Source: JBEGQX01 sp041180805
GTDB taxonomy: Bacteria; Planctomycetota; Planctomycetia; Gemmatales; Gemmataceae
Direction: 5' to 3'
Length of the DNA stretch: 7,762 nt
Assembly (NCBI GenBank): GCA_041180805.1
Contig: JBEGQX010000133.1
Coordinates: forward strand, 1 to 7,762
In this document: positions 1 to 5,987 of the stretch, one piece after another
Layout: the number at the start of each line of letters is the position of its first letter
Position numbering within the stretch: position 1 is the stretch's first letter
Translations under genes and position numbers: made by a program
The notes under the pieces: model-generated
The model's database searches: none
Told to the model about the DNA's origin: nothing
Seen by the model: only the letters and a program-made list of their open reading frames with translations

Positions 1-2
1 GG

Positions 3-233
3 AGCACTTTTATTATTGAAAGACCTGTGGAAAATGAATTTAGGAAACTGAATGGCTGGAGAATTCAAATTACTTTTCGTAGTCATGATAACCTCCGTTT
101 ATTGAATCGTCCAAAACGTTCTATTAAATTAAATGATTTTGATGGTCGCGGCAATATTAAAATGGACGAATTAAACGTTTTTGTGATTCGAATGGATTTT
201 ATGACCGATTTTTTGCTAATATTGGAATACTGA
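3..233 (+). CDS. Possible 3' end of an unrecognised gene (partial at window edge)
   Basis: One + strand frame is open from the window edge to a TGA at 231-233, about 76 codons without a stop. The translated piece includes GWRIQITFRSHDNL and RPKRSIKLNDFDGRG and ends in DFLLILEY. It is rich in charged residues and uses several CGT and GGC codons, which looks somewhat coding-like in this AT-rich stretch. I recognise no family, motif or membrane segment. If real, it is the C-terminus of a gene lying upstream on the same strand as the regulator, ending 32 bases before the regulator's ATG. An internal GTG at 27 could start a 68-aa ORF, but no good ribosome-binding site is obvious. It may equally be chance open sequence or a decayed gene. 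Confidence 0.3.
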   Translation, partial: STFIIERPVENEFRKLNGWRIQITFRSHDNLRLLNRPKRSIKLNDFDGRGNIKMDELNVFVIRMDFMTDFLLILEY

Positions 234-265
234 ATCGATTATTGAATGAACTATTTGGACTTTTT
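234..265 (+). promoter_or_regulatory. Short leader before the light-type regulator, with weak RBS
   Basis: This 32-base spacer precedes the regulator's ATG at 266. A GGA at 257-259 lies 6 bases upstream of that ATG and is the only Shine-Dalgarno-like element; it favours ATG 266 over the upstream in-frame TTG at 242. I could not assign a convincing -35/-10 pair here or in the AT-rich 90-230 stretch. AACGTT palindromes at 115-120 and 174-179 are the nearest thing to operator-like repeats, but they are too short to call. Any promoter for the operon should lie within 1-265 unless the operon begins off the left edge. Confidence 0.3.
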
Positions 266-1183
266 ATGGAATTAGATCTTTTGATTTCTACCCAAGATGC
301 AGCTGAAGTTCTTAACTGCAGCGTCTCCACCATTAAACGGTGGGTTGATGAAGGCATTCTGCCTGCCCAAAAGACTCCCGGCGGCCATAGAAAGATTTTA
401 ATGGCTGACCTACTTAGATTATCCAGGCAGAAAGCCATTCCCTCCAGCGATCTCAGCAAGGTCTTAGAGCAGGATCTTTTGGCCTCTGGATCAACAACCG
501 TCAACAAAGACACTTTTCACGATGCTTTGGTAAACAAAAATCAAGATTTGTGCTCAAGTATCCTTAATGCTGCGTATCAAAATAAAATGCCGGTTGAGCA
601 GATTGCTGATGAAATCATCGGTCCTGCTATGTCTAAAATCGGCCATGAATGGACAATTGGTAAAAGAACCATTTTGCAGGAACATTGCGCAACACAGATA
701 GTGATGAATTGTCTCGCTGAGCTAAGGTCTGTTCTAAATCTTTCGTATCTTGATAACCGTCCACTGGCAATTGGTGGTTGTATCGCGCTGGATAATTACC
801 TGATTTCTAATTACCTCGCTGAATTGGTATTGATTGATCAGGGATGGAAAACGATGAATTTGGGGCCAAACACCCCTGTGATTTCATTTTTAGAGGCGAT
901 TGAAGAATACCAGCCTAAATTGATTTGGATGTCTGTCAGTCATGTGCAAAACGCTGAAGAATTCAAGTTAGACAATAAAAGGCTATTTGATTGCGCATCG
1001 CGCAGCGGTACCATTATGGTTTTAGGTGGCCAAGCTATAACTCCCGAATTGCGAAAAAGTCTTTCCTTCCACTTTTGTGGAGATAGTCTTGGGCAACTCG
1101 CCAGGTTTACGAAAACTTTGATTACCTCACCCGCGTTGCCTTCCAGGGGAAGGCCACCTTTAAAAAGAAATCTGGATAACTGA
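266..1183 (+). CDS. MerR-type regulator with cobalamin-binding-like domain (CarH/LitR family), Co-ligand His replaced
   Basis: A predicted cytoplasmic transcription regulator of 305 aa. Residues 6-55 form a MerR/excisionase-like winged helix-turn-helix (ISTQDAAEVLNCSVSTIKRW, then TPGGHR). Residues 80-160 fit the helical-bundle B12-binding domain 1, with Trp129-x9-Glu139-His140, the CarH/LitR signature that caps adenosylcobalamin. Residues 167-290 fit the Rossmann-like B12 domain (LGPNTP, then VLGGQAI). In this fold the lower cobalt ligand sits in a D/E-x-H-x-x-G motif; here the aligned residues are Asp176-Asn-Tyr178-Leu-Ile-Ser181, so the His and Gly are lost. The residue after the cap Trp, His132 in Thermus CarH, is Thr130. 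ATG 266 is preferred over TTG 242: it has a GGA element 6 bases upstream and gives near CarH-like numbering. The C-terminal tail is basic (SRGRPPLKR). The stop lies 3 bases before the DUF2256 gene. By context it probably represses or tunes the photolyase operon. The family is solid; cobalamin binding and light sensing are doubtful. Confidence 0.88.
   Translation: MELDLLISTQDAAEVLNCSVSTIKRWVDEGILPAQKTPGGHRKILMADLLRLSRQKAIPSSDLSKVLEQDLLASGSTTVNKDTFHDALVNKNQDLCSSILNAAYQNKMPVEQIADEIIGPAMSKIGHEWTIGKRTILQEHCATQIVMNCLAELRSVLNLSYLDNRPLAIGGCIALDNYLISNYLAELVLIDQGWKTMNLGPNTPVISFLEAIEEYQPKLIWMSVSHVQNAEEFKLDNKRLFDCASRSGTIMVLGGQAITPELRKSLSFHFCGDSLGQLARFTKTLITSPALPSRGRPPLKRNLDN
1138..1154 (+). repeat. Perfect 7-bp inverted repeat (hairpin) at 3' end of regulator gene
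   Basis: GCCTTCC at 1138-1144 and GGAAGGC at 1148-1154 are exact inverted copies separated by AGG. This is a GC-rich hairpin inside the last codons of the regulator. No T-run follows, so it is not a standard intrinsic terminator. It lies 32 bases before the next start codon and could affect mRNA stability or translational coupling, or be a by-product of the Pro/Arg/Gly-rich tail. Confidence 0.5.
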
Positions 1184-1186
1184 GGT

Positions 1187-1333
1187 ATGAGAAATAATTC
1201 CCAGAAAATATGTCCCATGTGTGCCAGGCCTTTTTCCTGGCGAAAGAAATGGGAAAAAAACTGGCCTGAGGTTAAATATTGCTCTGAAAAATGCAGAAAA
1301 AACAGGAATAATAAGACAAATGGCAGCCACTAA
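1187..1333 (+). CDS. DUF2256 family small four-cysteine (putative zinc-binding) protein
   Basis: A 48-aa basic protein with four cysteines in a CxxC...CxxxC pattern: Cys9 and Cys12 (ICPMC), then Cys32 and Cys36 (KYCSEKC). The segment between them contains RPFSWRKKWEKNWPEVKY. The CP-x-C start, the RPFxWRKKW block and the YCSxxC ending are hallmarks of the DUF2256 family, which is often encoded beside cryptochrome/photolyase genes. The cysteines probably bind a metal such as zinc; this is inferred from spacing. ATG 1187 directly follows the regulator's stop; a GAGG at 1182-1185 is very close to it and a GGA at 1174-1176 is a better-spaced alternative. Its last 14 bases overlap the photolyase start, which suggests translational coupling. 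The biochemical role of the family is not known to me. It could be an accessory of the photolyase or an RNA- or DNA-binding finger. Confidence 0.9.
   Translation: MRNNSQKICPMCARPFSWRKKWEKNWPEVKYCSEKCRKNRNNKTNGSH
1223..1241 (+). repeat. Perfect 6-bp inverted repeat (hairpin) inside the DUF2256 gene
   Basis: GCCAGG at 1223-1228 and CCTGGC at 1236-1241 are exact inverted copies around a 7-base, T-rich loop. It starts 37 bases into the small gene. No T-run follows the stem, so it does not look like an intrinsic terminator. The encoded residues (ARPFSWR) are a conserved family block, so the symmetry may simply follow codon choice. Confidence 0.4.
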
Positions 1334-2873
1334 ATCTTTCAGGAAATTGTATGTGGTCTTGGGAGATCAATTGGATCTGCAATCTTCATTCTTTGACGAG
1401 ATCGACAAGTCCAAGGATATTGTGTGGATGGCGGAGGTACTCGAGGAATCGGAAAGGGTTTGGGTCCACAAGGCTAGAATAGTTCTGTTTTTAAGTGCCA
1501 TGCGCCATTTCAGAGATGAACTTAGAAATTCCGGTTACAAGGTTTTCTATCATGAACTTGCTGAAACCAATAATTTCAACTCTTTTCCCGAGGCTTTGAG
1601 GGCCTTTTTGGATACCCATTCCTGTGAAGAAATCCGATTGCGAAAACCTGGGGAATACAGGCTGATTTCGTCATTCAATGATCTTGCAAAATCAAAAAAG
1701 ATTAACATCCAGATTATTGAAGATAGTCATTTTTTAAGCACCGATAAAGAATTTGCAGATCATGCTGCCCAGAGAAAACAGCTTCGTATGGAGTATTTTT
1801 ACAGGGAGATGCGTGTTAAACATTCCATCTTGATGGATGGACAAAAACCGGTGGGTGGAGAGTGGAACTTTGATGCTGAAAACAGGAAGAGTTTTCCAAA
1901 AACTGGTCCTGGCTTACTCCCTGCCCCATTAAGTTTCAAACCCGATAAAATAACGAAAAACGTAATGGGTTTGGTACAAAAGCTTTTTTCAAATCATCCC
2001 GGAAAAATTGATTCTTTTCCCTGGCCGGTAGATCGAAAGCAAGCTTTGGCAGCTTTGGATGACTTTTTGAAAAATCGCCTGCCATTTTTCGGCGACCATC
2101 AGGATGCCATGTGGACAAACCAACCATGGTTGTATCACTCGCTTATTGCATCTTCCCTGAATCTCCATCTGCTGCATCCGCTTGAAGTGATAAGGGGGGC
2201 GGAAAAGGAATATCGTGAGGGCAATGCCCCGCTAGCGGCCGTGGAGGGATTTATAAGGCAGATTCTTGGGTGGAGGGAATATGTGAGGGGAATCTACTGG
2301 CTATTAATGCCAGATTACCTTGGGCGAAACTCCCTTAATGCTGGTGAAAAACTTCCGGACTTTTTTTGGACAGGTGAAACAGATCTGAACTGTTTAAAGT
2401 GTGCCATTGGGCAAACTCTTGAATACGGTTATGCGCATCATATCCAGCGCTTGATGGTAACGGGCTTGTTTTGTCTTCTGTATGGGGTTGACCCAAAACA
2501 GGTTCATGAATGGTATCTCGCAGTATATGTGGATGCTGTGGAATGGGTGGAGTTACCAAATTCATTGGGTATGTCGCAATATGCGGATGGAGGTATGATG
2601 GCATCCAAACCCTATATTGCATCCGGAAGTTATATCAACCGTATGAGTAATTATTGCAAGACATGCAAATTTGATCCCTCTCAAAGCGTGGGGGAGAATG
2701 CATGTCCAATTACAGCCATGTATTGGGATTTTTTAATTCGTCATGAAAAAATGCTGTCAAAGAATCCCAGAATGGGAATGCAAGTCAGGAATCTTTCCAG
2801 GTTTGAAAATAGCGACCGTGCTTTAATTCGGCGACAGGCGGACAAATTTCGAAAGTCACTTAAAGTTCTTTGA
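1320..2873 (+). CDS. Iron-sulfur bacterial cryptochrome/photolyase (FeS-BCP, PhrB/CryB class; likely (6-4) photolyase)
   Basis: A 517-aa flavoprotein predicted to repair UV-induced (6-4) photoproducts in DNA with light, or to act as a cryptochrome. Residues 8-145 are the N-terminal Rossmann-like antenna domain (KLYVVLGDQLDLQSS, then LFLSAMRHFRDEL). Residues 230-500 form the helical FAD/DNA-binding domain (ILGWREYVRGIYW, GYAHHIQRLM, MSQYADGGMMASKPY). Cys358, Cys446, Cys449 and Cys462 have spacings 88, 3 and 13, identical to the four cluster cysteines of Agrobacterium PhrB (350, 438, 441, 454 as I recall them), so a [4Fe-4S] cluster is expected. With the same +8 offset, Trp350, Trp398 and Tyr399 match the PhrB electron-transfer residues and His373/His374 and Tyr432 match active-site and DNA-contact positions. 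The length is normal for the class. ATG 1320 is chosen because the in-frame extension to GTG 1221 only re-reads the DUF2256 gene in another frame. The ribosome-binding site is weak (AGGA at 1304-1307), consistent with coupling to the overlapping gene. Confidence 0.93.
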   Translation: MAATKSFRKLYVVLGDQLDLQSSFFDEIDKSKDIVWMAEVLEESERVWVHKARIVLFLSAMRHFRDELRNSGYKVFYHELAETNNFNSFPEALRAFLDTHSCEEIRLRKPGEYRLISSFNDLAKSKKINIQIIEDSHFLSTDKEFADHAAQRKQLRMEYFYREMRVKHSILMDGQKPVGGEWNFDAENRKSFPKTGPGLLPAPLSFKPDKITKNVMGLVQKLFSNHPGKIDSFPWPVDRKQALAALDDFLKNRLPFFGDHQDAMWTNQPWLYHSLIASSLNLHLLHPLEVIRGAEKEYREGNAPLAAVEGFIRQILGWREYVRGIYWLLMPDYLGRNSLNAGEKLPDFFWTGETDLNCLKCAIGQTLEYGYAHHIQRLMVTGLFCLLYGVDPKQVHEWYLAVYVDAVEWVELPNSLGMSQYADGGMMASKPYIASGSYINRMSNYCKTCKFDPSQSVGENACPITAMYWDFLIRHEKMLSKNPRMGMQVRNLSRFENSDRALIRRQADKFRKSLKVL

Positions 2874-2879
2874 TCATTT

Positions 2880-3560
2880 TTAAAAACCCAGTTCTGAAAT
2901 CAATTCTCCCGCAATCGGAAAACAATAATCTCCATTGAATGGTTTGATGTTTTTGCCGCTGGCGAAGCTTGAAAAAGCGGGAAGTATAAGCGTTGAGGCG
3001 GTTTTCCAGAAACAAGGTAATGACAAAGATTCCTTGCCCCTTGGATTTATTCGAATTTTGGGATGAATATGCCCTGCCATGGTGGGGCGATTAGATTCAA
3101 GATCCGGGATATGACAAAGATCCAATCCAAAATAGGGGAAAGGTTCCTCCTCGGAGATGATTTGCCAATTCTTTTCCAAGGCGCCAGACTTTCTGTCATG
3201 ATTGCCGATAATTAATGTGATTTTGGTTCTGGCAATGGAGATTCTCCATTGGGAAATCAGATCGTCCAATTTGGAATTTCTTCCCGTTGCATGGTGAAGG
3301 AAATCGCCAAGAATAATGAGATGGGATACCGAGAAATTTGCCAGCAATTCCGAGATGGTTTTTAAATCTTTTTCAGCCATGGAATCTGGTATGGGTATTC
3401 CGTGGGCCCGGAATGTTCCGGACTTGCCCAAATGAAGATCTGCTATGAAAAGAGTTTTTTCTTGTTGATGAAACAAGGCTTTTTGGGGCAATAATATGAG
3501 GTCAATTCCATGAAAGTGGATTGTTTTTAGATTCCTGTTCAATTGTGCCTCAACCTTCAA
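2880..3560 (-). CDS. pdeM: Ligase-associated DNA damage response endonuclease PdeM (metallophosphoesterase)
   Basis: A calcineurin-like metallophosphoesterase of up to 226 aa, the PdeM partner in ligase-associated repair clusters. It is expected to use two metal ions to cleave phosphodiester bonds at DNA ends or in damaged DNA. All core motifs are visible in order: ADLHLGK (Asp41, His43), ILGDFLHH (Gly85, Asp86, then His89-His90), IIGNHD (Asn120, His121) and AGHIHP (His164, His166). There is no signal peptide, so it is cytoplasmic. It is last in the - strand operon. There is no in-frame ATG near the N-terminus. The TTG at 3558-3560 overlaps the helicase gene by 11 bases and has an AGAGA about 4 bases upstream. 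A TTG at 3540-3542 has a GAGG (3548-3551) 5 bases upstream and would give 220 aa. Either start keeps the whole domain. The stop is 6 bases from the convergent photolyase stop. Confidence 0.9.
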   Translation of the reverse strand: MKVEAQLNRNLKTIHFHGIDLILLPQKALFHQQEKTLFIADLHLGKSGTFRAHGIPIPDSMAEKDLKTISELLANFSVSHLIILGDFLHHATGRNSKLDDLISQWRISIARTKITLIIGNHDRKSGALEKNWQIISEEEPFPYFGLDLCHIPDLESNRPTMAGHIHPKIRINPRGKESLSLPCFWKTASTLILPAFSSFASGKNIKPFNGDYCFPIAGELISELGF

Positions 3561-5982
3561 TCATCTCTTTTTGCATTCTAATGATTCTTTCAGCAAGTGA
3601 TTCGGAACTGGTTGTATCGCGGATACGGTCAGCCATTAAAGGCAGGGATAATGGGGTCGGTCTTGGGATGATATTTATGATGGATCTCCTCCGGCTGAGT
3701 TCCTCAAGGGTTTTTTTTAGTTTTTGGTAATCCAGTTGTTTTTCCAATACTTCATTTTTTGCCTGGGCAAGTAATTGATTGTTCTTGTCATATTCCGAAA
3801 AGACATCAAAAAGCAATCCGGAGGATGCCTGCAATTGACGGGATGTTTTTTTTATTTTTCCGATTCCTTCCATGACCAGGCAGGAAATTCTGGCTATTTC
3901 CCGAAAATGTCTTCGGGCCATTTCGGAGGTGTTTACTGAATTGGAAATGTCTTCATGTAAACGGGCCGTGCTAAACCATGATTCAAAATCAACGGGAATC
4001 TGCTGACTTGAAAGCAATTCAAATCCATAGTCATTCGCGGTCATTGTGAATGTGATGGGCGTATTTTTTGAAATTCGGTGAGCTATTAAAGCGCAAAGGC
4101 CTTCATGCACAAGTCGCCCTGCAAAAGCAAAGACAAACAGATGGTATCCATCCCGGCTCTTTAAATTCTCAACTAAGAGTTCATCGGAATGCGGAATGGA
4201 GGAAAGTTTTTTCTGAAGATTCAGTAAAGGTTCAATAAAAGCCATTTCCCGGGATACCAAAACATTTTTGCCAGCTTGGTGCAGCAGATGCCGAACCCCT
4301 TCAGCAAGTTGTGTGCTGAGAGGCATTTTGCCACCATTCCATCTTGGAATCAGGTTTTTCTTTCTTCGGGCGTTTTTCACATAAGCTTTCATGTCTTTGA
4401 TTCTTACAAGTTCCAGATGCTTGCCTGCGAAGCTGAAACAGTCACCCGGTTTAAGCCTGGATAAAAATGATTCTTCAACAGTGCCAATCCTTGGTCCGCG
4501 CAAAAATTGGACAAGGATGGAAGCGTCTGAAAGGATGGTGCCTATGCACATCCGATGCCTGGAGGCTATTCCATTTTCGCGAATGTAAAACCGATTGTTT
4601 TGGATGCTTACTTTTTTAAAGTCATCGTAAGCCCTTAAAGTTTCACCGCCGAAGCTAATGAAATCCAGCACCCATTTCCACTCAATGGGGTCCAGATTCC
4701 TAAATGACCACGTGGATCTTATTTCCTTGAACAGTTCTGCTGGTTCAAAACCATCGGAGCATGCAAGGGTGACAGCATGTTGTGATAAAACATCCAGTGG
4801 TTTTTCGACGGGGATTCTGTCTTCCAGTTCATGCTCAAGGATTTTTTGTCTTGCGGCTGCAATTTCAACAAACTCCATCGCATGGGTTGGAACGCAGAAA
4901 ATTGTACTTGGCTTGCCAGGTTGATGGCCACTTCTTCCCGCACGTTGAATCAAGCGGGAAACTCCTTTTGGGCTACCAATCTGAAACACTCTTTCCACGC
5001 ACTGGTAATCAACTCCCAAATCCATGCTGGAAGTGCATACAACGGCTTTCAAACTTCCATTTTTCAGGGCATTTTCCACCCATGTTCTTTTCTTTTGATC
5101 TAGGGACCCATGATGTAAAGCAATGATTCCAGCCCAATCTGGTCGAAGTTTTAAGAGAGATTGATACCAGTTTTCAGCCTGAAACCTGGTATTGGTGAAT
5201 ACCAGGCTGGAATTCACTTCCTCTATGGAATCCGCAACCTGCTGGATCATTTGGGTGCCGAGATGGCCTGCCCACGGAAATTTTTGGATGGAGTCCGGAA
5301 ATAAACATTCAACCTGAATGGTTTTTGGGATTTTCCCCTCAACAATGATTGACTTTGGTTCACTCGTTGATGGGGATAAAACTTTTGCAGCGCTTTCCAG
5401 ATTTCCCAAAGTTGCGGAAAGACCTATGGTTCTTACTTCAGGGCTTATTTTTCGCAACCTGGCCAAAGCCAGTTCTATTTGTACCCCCCTTTTGCTTGAG
5501 AGAAATTCATGCCATTCGTCAATCACAATACAATTTAGTGTTTGAAATCTTTCCTGTGTTTGTGGGTAGCTAAGTAGCAGGCAAAGGCTTTCGGGGGTTG
5601 TTACGAGGCAAGTTGGTAATTTTTCTTTCTGTTTTCTTTTTTGGGTGGTTGTTGTGTCAGAAGTTCGTTTTTCAATTGTCCATGGTAGTTTCAGGAATTC
5701 AATTGGTTCAGAAAGTGCGGAGATAGTGTCGCCGGATAATGCCCTTAATGGGGTTATCCAAAGTACCCGTATGGGCTCGATTTCTTTTTTGCGAACGGAA
5801 TTCTTGGATACGTATTCAAGCAAGGGGCCAAACCATGCTGCCTGGGTTTTGCCAGACCCGGTCGTGGAGTGAAGTAGTGTGTCAGTTCCTTTAAGATAAT
5901 TATTCCATACCTCTTTTTGGAATGGAAAAGGCTTCCAATGCTTGGATTTGAACCAATCCATTGCTGGCTTCAAGCTATTCAT
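3550..5982 (-). CDS. Ligase-associated DNA damage response DEXH-box helicase (Lhr-like)
   Basis: An 810-aa superfamily 2 DNA helicase of the Lhr-like, ligase-associated type, predicted to move along DNA using ATP and open damaged ends or duplexes for the partner nuclease, phosphoesterase and ligase. Visible motifs: a Q-like FPFQ (residues 19-22), Walker A TGSGKT (41-46, Lys45), Ia TPLRAL (77-82), TTPESL (128-133), Walker B DEWH (155-158), III SAT (189-191) and VI QRAGRSGH (346-353). Residues 380-560 fit the Lhr winged-helix and beta regions. Residues 735-765 look like a short coiled coil, followed by the RPTPLSLPL and SSESLAERIIRM tail seen in this subfamily. The length is normal, with no frameshift or missing motif. 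The ATG lies 5 bases after the ligase stop, with only a weak GAAG upstream. An in-frame ATG at codon 8 is an alternative start. Confidence 0.93.
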   Translation of the reverse strand: MNSLKPAMDWFKSKHWKPFPFQKEVWNNYLKGTDTLLHSTTGSGKTQAAWFGPLLEYVSKNSVRKKEIEPIRVLWITPLRALSGDTISALSEPIEFLKLPWTIEKRTSDTTTTQKRKQKEKLPTCLVTTPESLCLLLSYPQTQERFQTLNCIVIDEWHEFLSSKRGVQIELALARLRKISPEVRTIGLSATLGNLESAAKVLSPSTSEPKSIIVEGKIPKTIQVECLFPDSIQKFPWAGHLGTQMIQQVADSIEEVNSSLVFTNTRFQAENWYQSLLKLRPDWAGIIALHHGSLDQKKRTWVENALKNGSLKAVVCTSSMDLGVDYQCVERVFQIGSPKGVSRLIQRAGRSGHQPGKPSTIFCVPTHAMEFVEIAAARQKILEHELEDRIPVEKPLDVLSQHAVTLACSDGFEPAELFKEIRSTWSFRNLDPIEWKWVLDFISFGGETLRAYDDFKKVSIQNNRFYIRENGIASRHRMCIGTILSDASILVQFLRGPRIGTVEESFLSRLKPGDCFSFAGKHLELVRIKDMKAYVKNARRKKNLIPRWNGGKMPLSTQLAEGVRHLLHQAGKNVLVSREMAFIEPLLNLQKKLSSIPHSDELLVENLKSRDGYHLFVFAFAGRLVHEGLCALIAHRISKNTPITFTMTANDYGFELLSSQQIPVDFESWFSTARLHEDISNSVNTSEMARRHFREIARISCLVMEGIGKIKKTSRQLQASSGLLFDVFSEYDKNNQLLAQAKNEVLEKQLDYQKLKKTLEELSRRRSIINIIPRPTPLSLPLMADRIRDTTSSESLAERIIRMQKEMIEG

Positions 5983-5987
5983 GACTA

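Noticed and set aside
10..247. Three copies of TTATTGAA (near 12, 99 and 240)
   Set aside because: The copies are short, AT-rich and irregularly spaced, so they are expected by chance and not convincing as operators.
242..265. TTG at 242 as the start of the regulator
   Set aside because: ATG 266 is in frame, has a GGA 6 bases upstream and places the cap and ligand-site residues at positions close to those of CarH.
199..513. 104-aa reverse-strand ORF across the regulator's 5' part
   Set aside because: It lies antisense to a well-supported gene and shows no recognisable motif; it is a frame shadow.
1221..1319. N-terminal extension of the photolyase to a GTG at 1221 (33 extra residues)
   Set aside because: This stretch is the DUF2256 gene read in another frame. 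The FeS photolyase domain begins about 8 residues after ATG 1320, and the 517-aa length fits the family.
2877..2886. TTTTTAAAAA palindrome between the convergent stops as a bidirectional terminator
   Set aside because: It lacks a GC-rich stem and would form only a weak A/T structure; not called a terminator.
4782..5126. 114-aa + strand ORF inside the helicase region, plus several shorter ones nearby
   Set aside because: The opposite strand carries an intact 810-aa helicase with all motifs; these forward frames are shadows.
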